A stretch of DNA of 61,783 nt from NCBI RefSeq assembly GCF_001570585.1, contig NZ_BBXF01000015.1:1-61783 (forward strand), read 5' to 3'. Below, one piece after another: positions 36,072-46,436 of this stretch (its first letter is position 1; each line of letters begins with the position of its first letter). This DNA is from Herbidospora daliensis (lineage in GTDB: Bacteria > Actinomycetota > Actinomycetes > Streptosporangiales > Streptosporangiaceae). A program made the position numbers and the translations under genes. The notes beneath the pieces were generated by a model. That model made no database searches and was not told the DNA's origin. It was given only the letters and a program-made list of their open reading frames with translations.

Positions 36072-36659
36072 GTGACGCAGGATTTCCCCGACTCCCCCGC
36101 GGGGCGCGCCCTGCTCGCGGAGTTGTCCGCACGCTGGGCCGAACCCCACCGCAGCTACCACACGACCCGCCACCTGACCGAGGTCCTGGCGGCGGTCGAG
36201 GCGCTGAAGCACCACGCGCCCGACCCGCACGCGGTGCGGCTGGCGGCCTGGTTCCACGACGCCGTCTACGACGGCCGGCCCGGCCTCGACGAGGAGCGCA
36301 GCGCCCAGCTCGCCCAAGCACGGCTGACCGCCCTCGGCCTGCCAATTGCCCGGGAGGTCGCCCGGCTGGTCCGGGTGACGACGACGCACTCCTACCGCGA
36401 GGGCGACGGGAACGCGGCGGTGTTGTGCGACGCCGACCTGGCGGTGCTCGGCCAGAGCCCGGAGCGGTACGCCGCCTACGCCGAGTCGGTCAGGCGGGAG
36501 TACCTCCATGTGCCCGATCCCCTGTTCCGGATCGGCCGGGCCGAGGTGCTCAAGCGGCTGCTCGGCGGTTCTCTCTATGGCACCGAGACCGCCCGTGACC
36601 TGTGGGAAGACCAGGCGCGGCGCAACCTGGAGCGGGAGCTCAGAGATATTACCGATTGA
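36072..36659 (+). CDS. HD-domain metal-dependent phosphohydrolase-like protein
   Basis: 195-residue all-helical protein. HD-type metal ligands are visible: RSYHTTRHLTEV (His), AAWFHDAVYDG (His-Asp) and CDADLAVLG (Asp). It matches the predicted metal-dependent HD phosphohydrolase family found in many bacteria, whose substrate is unknown. Start GTG without ribosome-binding site. It lies between the cox-type and ssu operons without an evident link to either. Confidence 0.85.
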   Translation: MTQDFPDSPAGRALLAELSARWAEPHRSYHTTRHLTEVLAAVEALKHHAPDPHAVRLAAWFHDAVYDGRPGLDEERSAQLAQARLTALGLPIAREVARLVRVTTTHSYREGDGNAAVLCDADLAVLGQSPERYAAYAESVRREYLHVPDPLFRIGRAEVLKRLLGGSLYGTETARDLWEDQARRNLERELRDITD

Positions 36660-36708
36660 CTTGGTAGGAAATATGGGTAACTCTGAGGGCGGTCCACTCA
36701 CCGCTCTC
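36656..36708 (+). promoter_or_regulatory. Possible ssu operon promoter and leader dyad
   Basis: TTGACT (36656-36661), 16 nt, TAACTC (36678-36683), followed by an inverted repeat GAGGGCGGT (36685-36693) / ACCGCTCTC (36700-36708) with one mismatch and a 6-nt centre. The dyad is placed like an operator or leader hairpin before ssuC. The -10 is poor, so the promoter call is weak. Confidence 0.4.
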
Positions 36709-36722
36709 TGCGAGGTTCCCGT

Positions 36723-37544
36723 ATGTCCGTCGTCGAGCTGGCGCGCCCGATCGAGAAGGCGCGCGCCACGCCGAAAGGGCCCCGGCGCCGCGTCACCGCG
36801 TGGCATCGCTGGCTGAGCCCCCTGGCCCTGCTCGTGGTCTGGCAGATCGCCAGCGCCACCGGCCTGCTCCCCGAACGCCTCCTGGCCGCACCGGCCGACA
36901 TCGCCTCCACCGCCGTCGAACTGACCCAGGCCGGCACGCTGCCGACCGCGATCGGGGTCTCCCTCCAGCGGGTGCTGATCGGCTTCCTGGTCGGCGGCAC
37001 GGCCGGGATCGTGCTGGCCCTGGTCGCCGGGCTGAGCCGGGCCGGTGAGAACGCGGTCGACCCGATCATGCAGGCGCTGCGGGCGCTGCCGTTCTTCGGC
37101 CTCATCCCGCTGTTCATCCTCTGGTTCGGCATCGGCGAGGAGCCGAAGATCCTGCTGGTGGCCCTGGCGGTGTCGTTCCCCCTCTACCTGAACACCTTCT
37201 CCGGCATCCGGGGCGTCGACGGCAAGCTCGCCGAGGTCGCCACCACGCTGAAGTTGTCGCGCGGCCAGCTGATCAGGCACATCGTGCTGCCGGGCGCGCT
37301 GCCCCAGACGCTCGTCGGGCTGCGGCAGGCCCTCGGCGTGGCCTGGCTGGCGCTGATCGTGGCCGAGCAGGTGAACGCGACCACCGGCCTCGGCTACATG
37401 ATCAACGACGCCCGCGAGTTCCTGCGCACCGACGTGATCGTGGTCGGCCTGCTCGTCTACAGCGCGCTGGGCCTGGCCACCGACGCGATCGTCCGGCTGC
37501 TGGAGAGGAGGGCGCTGGCATGGCGACGCGGCTTTCTGGCGTAG
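36723..37544 (+). CDS. ssuC: ABC transporter permease for aliphatic sulfonates
   Basis: 273-residue inner-membrane permease of the SsuC/TauC/NrtB type. About six helices are seen, with the EAA-like coupling loop EVATTLKLSRGQLIRHIVLPGALP (key residues A-LKLS-and-LPGALP near 174-196). The basic N-terminal tail is cytoplasmic. A GAGG site precedes the ATG. It is the first gene of a four-gene operon ending in an ssuD monooxygenase, which points to sulfonates as substrate. Confidence 0.9.
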   Translation: MSVVELARPIEKARATPKGPRRRVTAWHRWLSPLALLVVWQIASATGLLPERLLAAPADIASTAVELTQAGTLPTAIGVSLQRVLIGFLVGGTAGIVLALVAGLSRAGENAVDPIMQALRALPFFGLIPLFILWFGIGEEPKILLVALAVSFPLYLNTFSGIRGVDGKLAEVATTLKLSRGQLIRHIVLPGALPQTLVGLRQALGVAWLALIVAEQVNATTGLGYMINDAREFLRTDVIVVGLLVYSALGLATDAIVRLLERRALAWRRGFLA

Positions 37545-38215
37545 CACGCGCGTTCGGCGACCGGGTCGTGCTCGACTCGCTCGACCTGGTGCTGGGCGAC
37601 GGCGAGTTCACCGCCCTGCTGGGCCGCAGCGGCTCCGGCAAGTCCACCCTGCTCCGGGCGCTGGCCGGGCTCGACCACGAGGTCACCGGCACGATCGACG
37701 TCACCGGCTCGGTCGCGGTGGCCTTCCAGGAGCCCCGGCTGGTGCCGTGGAAGCGGCTGCTGGCCAACATCACCCTCGGGCTCGACGCCCCCGTCACCAA
37801 GGCGAAGGAGGCGCTGGCCGAGGTCGGGCTGGCCGAACGCGCCGACGCCTGGCCGCTGACCCTCTCGGGTGGTGAGGCGCAGCGCGCGAGCCTGGCCCGC
37901 GCGCTGGTCCGCGAACCCGAACTGCTGCTGCTGGACGAACCCTTCTCCGCCCTCGACGCCCTCACCCGGATCACCGTCCACCAGCTCGTGCTGGAGTTGT
38001 GGGCCCGGCACCGCCCCGCCGTCCTGCTGGTCACCCACGACGTGGACGAGGCGCTGCTGCTGGCCGACCGGGTGCTGGTGCTCGACGAGGGCCGCATCGC
38101 CCACGACGTCTCCATCACGGCCGGCCGTCCCCGCCACCGCGAGGACCCCGAGCTGGTCGCCCTCCGCACCACCCTGCTCGCCGCGCTCGGCGTCTCACCC
38201 GAAGGAAGATCATGA
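37520..38215 (+). CDS. ssuB: ABC transporter ATP-binding protein for aliphatic sulfonates
   Basis: 231-residue ATPase. Walker A LLGRSGSGKSTLLRAL, Q-loop VAFQEPRLVPWKRLL, signature LSGGEAQRASLARAL, Walker B LLLLDEPFSALD and H-loop LLVTHDVDEALLLAD. The PWKR after the Q-loop is typical of the nitrate/sulfonate/taurine subgroup. It overlaps ssuC by 25 nt and ssuA by 4 nt. Confidence 0.92.
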   Translation: MATRLSGVARAFGDRVVLDSLDLVLGDGEFTALLGRSGSGKSTLLRALAGLDHEVTGTIDVTGSVAVAFQEPRLVPWKRLLANITLGLDAPVTKAKEALAEVGLAERADAWPLTLSGGEAQRASLARALVREPELLLLDEPFSALDALTRITVHQLVLELWARHRPAVLLVTHDVDEALLLADRVLVLDEGRIAHDVSITAGRPRHREDPELVALRTTLLAALGVSPEGRS

Positions 38216-39174
38216 AACGCGCACTGCTGGCCGCCGTCCTGCTGCTGGCCGCCGCCGCGTGCGGCGCCCCGGCGGCGGAGTCCGGCGCCTCGGGGGCCAC
38301 GGTCACGCTCCGCGTCGGCGACCAGAAGGCCGGGGCGCAGGCCCTGCTGAAGGCGGCCGGGCTGCTCGACGGCGCCCCGTACAAGATCACGTTCGCCCAG
38401 TTCACGTCGGGTCCGCCGCTGCTGGAGGCGATCAACGCCGGGGCCGTCGACATCGGCGGGGTGGGCAACACGCCCCCGATCTTCGCGGCGGCGGCCAACT
38501 CGAAGATCAAGATCGTGGCGGCCTACAAGCAGAACGTGACGGGGGCGGCGGTGGTCGTACCGGCCGGCTCGACCATCACGAGCCCGGCCGGCCTGAAGGG
38601 CAAGAAGATCGCGGTGGCCAAGGGCAGCTCCTCCCACCACCACCTGCTGTCGGTGCTGAAGAAGGAGGGCCTGACCTTCTCCGACATCCAGCCGCAGTAC
38701 CTCCAGCCCGCCGACGCGCTGGCCGCCTTCTCCGGCGGCACCGTCGACGCCTGGACGATCTGGGAGCCCTTCACCTCGCAGGCGATCCTCCAGCACAAGG
38801 CGAAGGTGCTGGTCGACGGCACCGGCTACGTCAACGGCCTGAACTTCACCGTCGCCGCCCCCGAGGCGGTCGAGAGCAAGACCGACGCGGTCCGCGACTA
38901 CCTCACCCGCCTGGCCAAGGCCCGCGACTGGGCCCTCACCCACAAGCCCGAATGGGCCAAGGTGTGGGCGGCCGAGACCGGCCTGCCGCAGGAGGTCGCC
39001 GACGCGGCCGTCGACAACGCGGTCTCCTCGCCGATCGTCATCGACGACGCGGTGATCGCCTCGGAGCAGGACATGGCCGACGCCTTCTCCGCCGAGGGCC
39101 TCATCCCCGGCGGCCTGAAGTTCGCCGGCTTCGTCGACCAGCGCTTCAACGACATCGTGGGGGCCGCGCAGTGA
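38212..39174 (+). CDS. ssuA: Sulfonate-binding lipoprotein
   Basis: 320-residue periplasmic-binding-type protein, anchored as a lipoprotein. The signal peptide MKRALLAAVLLLAAAACG ends in a lipobox with C17 as the lipidated residue. The mature domain has SsuA/TauA features: INAGAVDIGGVGNTPPIFAA, LKGKKIAVAKGSSSHHHLL and SGGTVDAWTIWEPF. The ATG overlaps the ssuB stop (ATGA), with GAAGGAAG upstream, so the longer open frame is not used. Confidence 0.93.
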   Translation: MKRALLAAVLLLAAAACGAPAAESGASGATVTLRVGDQKAGAQALLKAAGLLDGAPYKITFAQFTSGPPLLEAINAGAVDIGGVGNTPPIFAAAANSKIKIVAAYKQNVTGAAVVVPAGSTITSPAGLKGKKIAVAKGSSSHHHLLSVLKKEGLTFSDIQPQYLQPADALAAFSGGTVDAWTIWEPFTSQAILQHKAKVLVDGTGYVNGLNFTVAAPEAVESKTDAVRDYLTRLAKARDWALTHKPEWAKVWAAETGLPQEVADAAVDNAVSSPIVIDDAVIASEQDMADAFSAEGLIPGGLKFAGFVDQRFNDIVGAAQ

Positions 39175-40277
39175 GGTTCCACTGGTTCCTGCCGACGACC
39201 GGCGACGGCCGCTCGATCGTGGCCGGCGGCCACGGCCTGGGCCGCACCCACGGCGACGCCGAATACCGCCCGCCGACGGTCGAGTACCTCGGCCAGATCG
39301 CGAAGGCGGCCGAACAGGTCGGCTTCGAGGCGGTGCTGACCCCGACCGGCACCTGGTGCGAAGACGCCTGGCTCGTCACGGCCGCCCTCACCCAGGTGAC
39401 GACCCGGCTGAAGTTCCTGGTGGCGTTCCGGCCCGGCCTGCTCTCCCCGACGCTGGCCGCGCAGATGGCCGCGACCTACCAGCGCGTGTCGGGCGGCCGG
39501 CTGCTGCTGAACGTGGTCACCGGCGGCGAGACGGCCGAACAGGCCCGCTTCGGCGACCATCTGAGCAAGGACGAACGCTACGCCCGTACCGACGAGTTCC
39601 TCAGCGTCGTGCGGGGCGCCTGGCAGGGCGGCTTCGACTTCACCGGCGCCTACTACGACGTGGCCGACGCCCGCGTGGCCGCCCCGCCGGAACCCACCCC
39701 GGAGATCTACTTCGGCGGCTCCTCCGGCGCGGCCGGCCCGGTCGCCGCCCGGCACGCCGACGTCTACCTGACGTGGGGCGAACCGCCCGCGCAGGTCGGC
39801 GAGAAGCTGAGCTGGATCCGCGAGCTCGCCGCCCGCGAAGGCCGCACCTTGCGGTACGGCGTCCGCCTGCACGTCATCACCAGAGACACCAGCGAAGCGG
39901 CCTGGGCCGAAGCGGGCCGCCTGCTGGAGCGCATCCCGAGCGGCGACATCGCCAAGGCCCGCACGTTGTTGTCGTCGAGCGAGTCCGTAGGCCAGAAGCG
40001 CATGCTGGCCCTGCACGAGGGCTTCAACAGCGGCAGGGCCCGCGACCTGGAGATCCACCCGGGCCTGTGGGCGGGCGTGGGCCTGGTGCGCGGCGGGGCA
40101 GGCACCGCGCTGGTGGGCAGCCACGCGGAGGTGGCCGACCTGCTGGAGGAGTACGCCGCCCACGGGGCGTCGGAGTTCATCCTGTCGGGCTACCCGCACC
40201 TGGAGGAGGCCTACTGGTTCGGCGAGGGGGTGCTGCCCGAGCTGCGCAGGAGGGGCCTGGTCGCCAAGGCCGCCTAG
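39171..40277 (+). CDS. ssuD: FMNH2-dependent alkanesulfonate monooxygenase
   Basis: 368-residue luciferase-like TIM-barrel enzyme that cleaves alkanesulfonates to aldehyde and sulfite, using reduced FMN. The N-terminus MRFHWFLPTTGDGR, the segment CEDAWLVTAALTQVTTRLKF, LLLNVVTGGETAEQARFGD and EIYFGGSSGAAGPVAARHAD match SsuD. No flavin reductase (SsuE) is encoded in the window, so one must come from elsewhere. GTG start overlapping the ssuA stop. Its TAG stop shares CTAG with the convergent PH-domain gene. Confidence 0.93.
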   Translation: MRFHWFLPTTGDGRSIVAGGHGLGRTHGDAEYRPPTVEYLGQIAKAAEQVGFEAVLTPTGTWCEDAWLVTAALTQVTTRLKFLVAFRPGLLSPTLAAQMAATYQRVSGGRLLLNVVTGGETAEQARFGDHLSKDERYARTDEFLSVVRGAWQGGFDFTGAYYDVADARVAAPPEPTPEIYFGGSSGAAGPVAARHADVYLTWGEPPAQVGEKLSWIRELAAREGRTLRYGVRLHVITRDTSEAAWAEAGRLLERIPSGDIAKARTLLSSSESVGQKRMLALHEGFNSGRARDLEIHPGLWAGVGLVRGGAGTALVGSHAEVADLLEEYAAHGASEFILSGYPHLEEAYWFGEGVLPELRRRGLVAKAA

Positions 40278-40726
40278 TGGTCGGGGGCCTCGCTCTTGAT
40301 CTTTATCAGCGCGTTCAGCTCCGCCACCGCCCGGGCTGCCCGTGCCTTCTCCGAGCCCTGGATGCCCATCGCGCCCACGACGCTTCCGTCGGCGAGGTCG
40401 AGGTGGGGCCAGGGCTCGGCGTCGGGGAGGGAGACGCCGAGGATCTCGGCCCACTCGTAGCGGTGGACCCGCACCGCGTTGACCACGGTCACGCCGCCGT
40501 CGTCGGCCACCACGCGCAGGCGGCCCAGCAGGTGGAGGAGGAAGGCGACGGCGCAGCCGAAGACGAAGACCCCGATGCGGTCGGGGAGGTGGAACTGCTC
40601 CGGGAGGACGACCGCCAGGATCAGCGCGCCGCCCACCATGACCGCCGCGAGCGTGTAGGCCACGACGCGGGCCCTCTTCGGGCGCCAGACGACGGGGAGG
40701 GGCGGCGCGGGAACACTCGGGAACAT
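40274..40726 (-). CDS. PH-domain-like membrane protein
   Basis: 150-residue protein with two transmembrane helices (near residues 22-42 and 50-68) and a C-terminal beta-rich region, VVADDGGVTVVNAVRVHRYEW, resembling the bacterial PH domain found behind ribH in many actinobacteria. Function unknown. TAACGT lies 8 nt before the ATG. It is separated from ribH by 11 bp and could also be read from the rib operon. Confidence 0.8.
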   Translation of the reverse strand: MFPSVPAPPLPVVWRPKRARVVAYTLAAVMVGGALILAVVLPEQFHLPDRIGVFVFGCAVAFLLHLLGRLRVVADDGGVTVVNAVRVHRYEWAEILGVSLPDAEPWPHLDLADGSVVGAMGIQGSEKARAARAVAELNALIKIKSEAPDH

Positions 40727-40737
40727 GGAACCGAACG

Positions 40738-42433
<1,696 letters not shown>

Positions 42434-42437
<4 letters not shown>

Positions 42438-43054
42438 ACTGCGACCGCCTCCTGCTTGCGCCAGTTCACGAATCCGGTGAGGACCAGGACGAAGAACACC
42501 GCGTACACCGCTCCCGAGACGACCAGCCCCGACCGGAAGGCCAGCGGCACCCCGACGAGGTCGACGGCGATCCAGACGAGCCAGAAGTCGGTCAGCGCCC
42601 TGCCCTGGGCCCAGGTCGCGACCGCGCTGCCGACGAAGATGTAGGCGTCGGCGGCCACCAGGAAGTACCCCTCGGGAAGGGGCGCGTGCGCGCCCCACGA
42701 GAGCCCGGTGACGAAGAAGAACCAGCCGACGAGGGCGGTCCCGGCGACGACGGTCCCGGTCAGGAACAGCCGCTCGGCGGGCGTCGCGGTGCGCACCGCC
42801 AGCTGCTCGCCCTGGCTCTTCCAGCGCACCCAGCCGTAGACGGCCAGCACGCCGAACATGACCTGCTTGAGCGCGTTGCCGATCAGCCCGGCGTCGAGCG
42901 AGGCGGTCAGCAGCAGCACCGAGGCGGTGAGCTGGACCGGCCACGTCCAGAGCGAGCGGCGGATGGCGAACAGGACCGTGGCCAGGGCCAGGACGTTGCC
43001 GATGAGGTCGCTCCACAGGACGGGCGTCCCGAAGACCTCGAAGGTGGCGTTCAC
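42434..43054 (-). CDS. ribM: PnuC-family riboflavin transporter (RibM/PnuX)
   Basis: 206-residue membrane protein with about seven helices and the PnuC-family core: [42 protein letters not shown] and [20 protein letters not shown]. PnuC proteins carry nicotinamide riboside, thiamine or riboflavin. Position inside an FMN-riboswitch-controlled rib operon, between ribE and ribBA, identifies this as the riboflavin facilitator RibM by analogy with characterised actinobacterial operons. Overlaps both neighbours by 4 nt. Confidence 0.88.
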
Positions 43055-43638
43055 CGGGCCACCAGTTTCTCCACGTACTTGGCGATGACATCGGCCTCCA
43101 GGTTCACCGGGTCGCCGGCGACCTTCGAGCCGAGGGTGGTCAGCGCCAGCGTGGTCGGGATCAGGCTGACGGTGAACTCCTCATCGGAGACCGACGCGAC
43201 CGTGAGCGACACGCCGTCGACGGTGATCGAGCCCTTGTGCACCACGTAGCGGGCCAGGTCGGCGGGCAGCGAGATCGTGACGACCTCCCAGTGCTCGTCG
43301 GGCTCGCGTTTCACGATGACGCCGGTCCCGTCGACGTGGCCCTGCACGATGTGGCCGCCGAGCCGCTGGTCGGCTCTGACCGCGCGCTCCAGGTTGACGG
43401 GGGAACCGGGCTTCAGCGCGCCGAGGCTGCTGCGGTCGAGGGTCTCCTTCATGACGTCCACGGTGAAGACGCCGTCGTCGACCGCGACGACGGTCAGGCA
43501 GACCCCGTTCACGGCGATCGAGTCGCCGTGCTTGGCGTCCTGGGTCACCAGGGGCCCGCGGAAGGCGAGCCGGGCGGCCTGCGGGAGCGGGTCGACGGCG
43601 ACGACCTGGCCGAGTTCCTCGACGATTCCGGTGAACAT
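43051..43638 (-). CDS. ribE: Riboflavin synthase alpha chain
   Basis: Dismutates two lumazines to riboflavin. The 195 residues show the internal duplication of two lumazine-binding domains: [12 protein letters not shown] with [13 protein letters not shown], and [11 protein letters not shown] with [13 protein letters not shown]. The ATG at 43638 is two bases from the ribD stop; the longer open frame belongs to ribD territory. GTGA overlap with ribM downstream. Confidence 0.97.
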   Translation of the reverse strand: MFTGIVEELGQVVAVDPLPQAARLAFRGPLVTQDAKHGDSIAVNGVCLTVVAVDDGVFTVDVMKETLDRSSLGALKPGSPVNLERAVRADQRLGGHIVQGHVDGTGVIVKREPDEHWEVVTISLPADLARYVVHKGSITVDGVSLTVASVSDEEFTVSLIPTTLALTTLGSKVAGDPVNLEADVIAKYVEKLVAR

Positions 43639-43640
43639 GC

Positions 43641-44696
43641 TCAGTTCTCCTTCGGGGGTGCCGGCCGCGCGGTCACGCGCAGGTCCGGTCCAATGGGGAC
43701 GACGTCGTCGAACTCCCAGCGGTGGATGCCGCCGATCCCGGTCACCCCGGCGTCGCCGAGAGCACTGGCCCCCGCGCCGAGGAACGCGGGCGCGAGATAG
43801 GCGACGACCCGGTCGACCAGACCGGCGCGCAGGAAGCTCCCGGCGAGGGTGGGGCCGCCTTCGAGGAAGACGCTGACGATCTGACGGCGGTGGAGCTCGG
43901 CCAGCAGGGCGGGCAGGTCGAGGCCGTGGGGGCCGCGCGGGACGCGCACGGCGTCCTCGCGGGCGACGTCGGCCGCGACGGCGAGCAGCGTGGGGGCGGC
44001 GTCGTCGAGCACCTTGGCGCGCGGGGGCGTGCGGCCCTCGCTGTCGACGACGACGCGCAGGGGTTTCGCGGGGCCGGGCCGGACGGTCAGGTGGGGGTCG
44101 TCGGCCAGCACGGTGCCGATCCCGGCCATGATCGCGTCGTGCTGCCCGCGCAGCCGGTGCACGTCGGCGCGGGCCTCGGGCGAGGTGATCCACCGGCTGG
44201 TGCCGTCGGCGGCGGCCGACCGGCCGTCGAGGGTCGCGGCCAGCTTCCACGTGACGAAGGGCCGGTTCAGCCGCGTGTACGTCAGCCAGTGGGCGTTCCC
44301 CCGCTCCGCCTGCGCCCGAAGGAGCCCGCTCTCGACGGCGACCCCCGCGCGGCGCAGCCGGTCGAGGCCGCCGGCCGCGACGGGGTTGGGATCCGGGACC
44401 GCGACGACGACCCGCTTGACGCCGGCCTTCAGCAGGGCCTCGGAGCAGGGGCCGGTCCGGCCGTGGTGGTCGCAGGGTTCGAGGGTGACGTAGGCGGTGC
44501 CGCCGCGGGCCAGCTCACCGGCCTCGCGCAGGGCCCAGACCTCGGCGTGGGGGCCGCCGGCCGCGGCGTGGAAGCCCTCGCCGACGACGGAGCCGCCGGC
44601 GGAAGTGATCACACACCCGACCACCGGATTCGGGCTCGTCGTGCCCAGCCCGCGCGCGGCGAGGTCGATCGCCCGGCGCATGAAGTGGTCGTCCAC
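43641..44696 (-). CDS. ribD: Bifunctional pyrimidine deaminase/reductase RibD
   Basis: 351-residue enzyme for steps two and three of riboflavin synthesis. The deaminase domain has the zinc motif HAEVWALREAG and YVTLEPCDHHGRTGPCSEAL; the reductase domain has VTWKLAATLDGRSAAADG and VFLEGGPTLAGSFLRAGL. The start GTG 44696 was chosen because it follows GGGAAGGGA and is where the family begins (DDHFMRRAIDLAARG); an in-frame ATG at 44738 lies in the riboswitch leader. First gene of the rib operon. Confidence 0.95.
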   Translation of the reverse strand: MDDHFMRRAIDLAARGLGTTSPNPVVGCVITSAGGSVVGEGFHAAAGGPHAEVWALREAGELARGGTAYVTLEPCDHHGRTGPCSEALLKAGVKRVVVAVPDPNPVAAGGLDRLRRAGVAVESGLLRAQAERGNAHWLTYTRLNRPFVTWKLAATLDGRSAAADGTSRWITSPEARADVHRLRGQHDAIMAGIGTVLADDPHLTVRPGPAKPLRVVVDSEGRTPPRAKVLDDAAPTLLAVAADVAREDAVRVPRGPHGLDLPALLAELHRRQIVSVFLEGGPTLAGSFLRAGLVDRVVAYLAPAFLGAGASALGDAGVTGIGGIHRWEFDDVVPIGPDLRVTARPAPPKEN

Positions 44697-44699
44697 CCC

Positions 44700-44776
44700 G
44701 GTCCCTTCCCAAGAATCAGGGCTCCGGGGCATGGGCATGGAGGTGCCCGAAGACGGACGCGCCCATGGAGGGACCC
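44700..44776 (-). promoter_or_regulatory. Possible SD-sequestering helix downstream of the FMN riboswitch
   Basis: GGTCCCT (44775-44769), directly after the aptamer, is complementary to AGGGACC (44706-44700), which contains part of the ribD ribosome-binding site GGGAAGGGA (44710-44702). This offers a translation-level expression platform. No T-tract follows, so a terminator is not evident. The pairing is by eye and not energy-tested. Confidence 0.45.
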
Positions 44777-44783
44777 GCCCGCC

Positions 44784-44910
44784 GCGTGCTGCCTCCCATC
44801 CGGACTTTCACCGTCGGTCCTGGAATTCCACCAGGTCAACCGGCCGATGGATTCGGCCGGGTCGCGGACTGTCACCGCCGGTTCGGACTTTCACCGACCC
44901 CGGAGCACGC
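44784..44910 (-). ncRNA. FMN riboswitch (RFN element)
   Basis: Read on the minus strand, the closing helix pairs CGTGCTCC (near 44909-44902) with GGCAGCACG at the 3' end. Conserved blocks follow in order: GTCGGTGAAAGTCCG, ACCGGCGGTGACAGTCCGCG, a variable hairpin (CCGGCCGAATCC-ATCGGCCGG), CCTGGTGGAATTCCAGG, CCGACGGTGAAAGTCCGGAT and GGGAGGCAGC. These match the RFN consensus. It precedes ribD by 87 nt. FMN binding is expected to reduce expression of the whole rib operon. Confidence 0.95.
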
Positions 44911-44987
44911 ATTGCTTTCTACGAATTGCGTAAAGGCTGTTGCCTACACAAGTTATTCCCAGTCTGCCACGACGGTTCCGGGCGGCG

Positions 44988-45767
44988 TCAATGTGGCGCC
45001 GGTCGCAGTGCCCTCGGCACCGCGTTCAGGCCGGTCCGCACGGTGCGCAGCGTCATCGTCGCCCACACGTCGCCGAACGGGGTGGCGGGCAGGCCGTAGA
45101 GGCGGCGGGCCCATCGGGGCAGGCTGGCGAAGGCCACGGCGGTGATCCACGGGAAGATCGGCTTGATCAGGGTGAGCCGGGCCGGCAGCGGCGGGTTCAG
45201 CGACATCAGCAGCGGGTGGGGCGCCTCGGGCACGAACCGCAACTTCGGCCGTTCGCCGTCGATGAAGTCGCGTAGCTCGCCCACCGAGTGGGGCACCTCG
45301 TCGGGTGACAGGCCGACGACCTCGGCGGCGCGGCGCCATTCGTACACGAACAGATCGGCCTCGTCGTCGGTCAGGGGCACCCCGGCGCGACGGGCCGTGG
45401 ACAGGTAGGAGTCGACCTCCCCGACGTGCACCCAGCGCAGCGCGTCGGGTTCGTCGAGGTGGTAGCGGTCGCCGACGTCGGGATCGTAGGCGGTCAGGGT
45501 GGCGTGGATCCTGCGGACCCGGCTCGCCGCCTTGTCGACCTCGGCGGCGCTGCCGTAGGTGCGGACCCGGACGAACTCGGTGGTGCGCAGGAACCGCGCC
45601 CACGCCTCGGAGGGATCGAACAGGGCCGAGTTCTGGATCACCCCGCGCATCGCGCGCGGGTGGAGGCCCTGCATCAGCAGGGCCCGGAAGCCGCCCACGA
45701 ACAACACCGGCTCCGCCATCACCCGCCAGGTGACCGAACCGGGGCCGAACAGCCCGTCTTGGTTCAT
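44988..45767 (-). CDS. DUF2236 (MpaB-type) oxygenase family protein
   Basis: 259-residue protein of the DUF2236 family, related to the haem-containing rubber oxygenase/MpaB group. Visible features are SVTWRVMAEPVLFVGGFRAL, LLMQGLHPRAMRGV (conserved His), RTYGSAAEVDKAASRVRRIH and WVHVGEVDSYL. The substrate is unknown. TAGCGT ends 6 nt before the ATG and no usable ribosome-binding site is present. Not related to the rib genes it adjoins. Confidence 0.88.
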   Translation of the reverse strand: MNQDGLFGPGSVTWRVMAEPVLFVGGFRALLMQGLHPRAMRGVIQNSALFDPSEAWARFLRTTEFVRVRTYGSAAEVDKAASRVRRIHATLTAYDPDVGDRYHLDEPDALRWVHVGEVDSYLSTARRAGVPLTDDEADLFVYEWRRAAEVVGLSPDEVPHSVGELRDFIDGERPKLRFVPEAPHPLLMSLNPPLPARLTLIKPIFPWITAVAFASLPRWARRLYGLPATPFGDVWATMTLRTVRTGLNAVPRALRPAPH

Positions 45768-45779
45768 GACCTCACGCTA
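45768..45779 (-). promoter_or_regulatory. Leaderless -10 of the DUF2236 gene, containing the rpe stop codon
   Basis: TAGCGT (45779-45774), 6 nt, ATG 45767. Its first three bases are the TAG stop codon of rpe (45779-45777). Confidence 0.45.
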
Positions 45780-46436
45780 CGCCCCCTCGGCGAGCGCACG
45801 AAGGGCCTGCACCGCCCCGGCGGGGTCGTCGCGGCCGTAGACGGCGTTCCCGGCCACGAAGACGTCGGCGCCCGCCTCGGCGCAGCGCTCGATGGTCTCG
45901 TCGGCCACCCCGCCGTCGACCTGGATCCAGACCTCCAGGCCGTGCTTGGAGACCAGTTGCCGGGCCCGGCGGATCTTCGGCAGCACCCCGTCGAGGAACG
46001 GCTGCCCGCCGAACCCCGGTTCGACGGTCATCAGCAGCAGCATGTCGATCTCGGGCAGCAGGTCTTCGTAGGCGTCGACGGCCGTCGCCGGGTTCAGCGC
46101 GAAGCCCGCCCGCGCGCCCTCCTTGCGGATCGCCCGGAGGGTGCGTACGGGGGCCTTGGCGGCCTCGGCGTGGATGGTCACGCTCTTGGCGCCCGCCTCG
46201 GCGTAGCCGACGGCCCAGCGGTCGGGGTCGTCGATCATCAGGTGGCAGTCGACCGGCGTCGAGACCGCCTTCAGCAGCGCCTCCACCACAGGCAGGCCGA
46301 GGGTCAGATTGGGCACGAAGTGGTTGTCCATCACGTCGACGTGGAGCCAGTCGGCCACCCCGGCGACCCGGGCGGCCTCGTCGGCCAGTCGGGCGAAATC
46401 AGCGGACAAGATGCTGGGCGAGATCTGTACGGCCAT
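45777..46436 (-). CDS. rpe: Ribulose-phosphate 3-epimerase
   Basis: Interconverts ribulose 5-phosphate and xylulose 5-phosphate in the pentose phosphate pathway. The 219-residue TIM barrel starts [17 protein letters not shown] and has the metal and catalytic motifs [40 protein letters not shown] and [21 protein letters not shown] (46450-46445) lies 8 nt before the ATG. Divergent from the ABC transporter operon. Confidence 0.97.
   Translation of the reverse strand: MAVQISPSILSADFARLADEAARVAGVADWLHVDVMDNHFVPNLTLGLPVVEALLKAVSTPVDCHLMIDDPDRWAVGYAEAGAKSVTIHAEAAKAPVRTLRAIRKEGARAGFALNPATAVDAYEDLLPEIDMLLLMTVEPGFGGQPFLDGVLPKIRRARQLVSKHGLEVWIQVDGGVADETIERCAEAGADVFVAGNAVYGRDDPAGAVQALRALAEGA

Noticed and set aside
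36723-40277. Nitrate or taurine transporter instead of sulfonate
   Set aside because: The operon ends in a clear SsuD-type FMNH2 monooxygenase, not a TauD dioxygenase or nitrate reductase.
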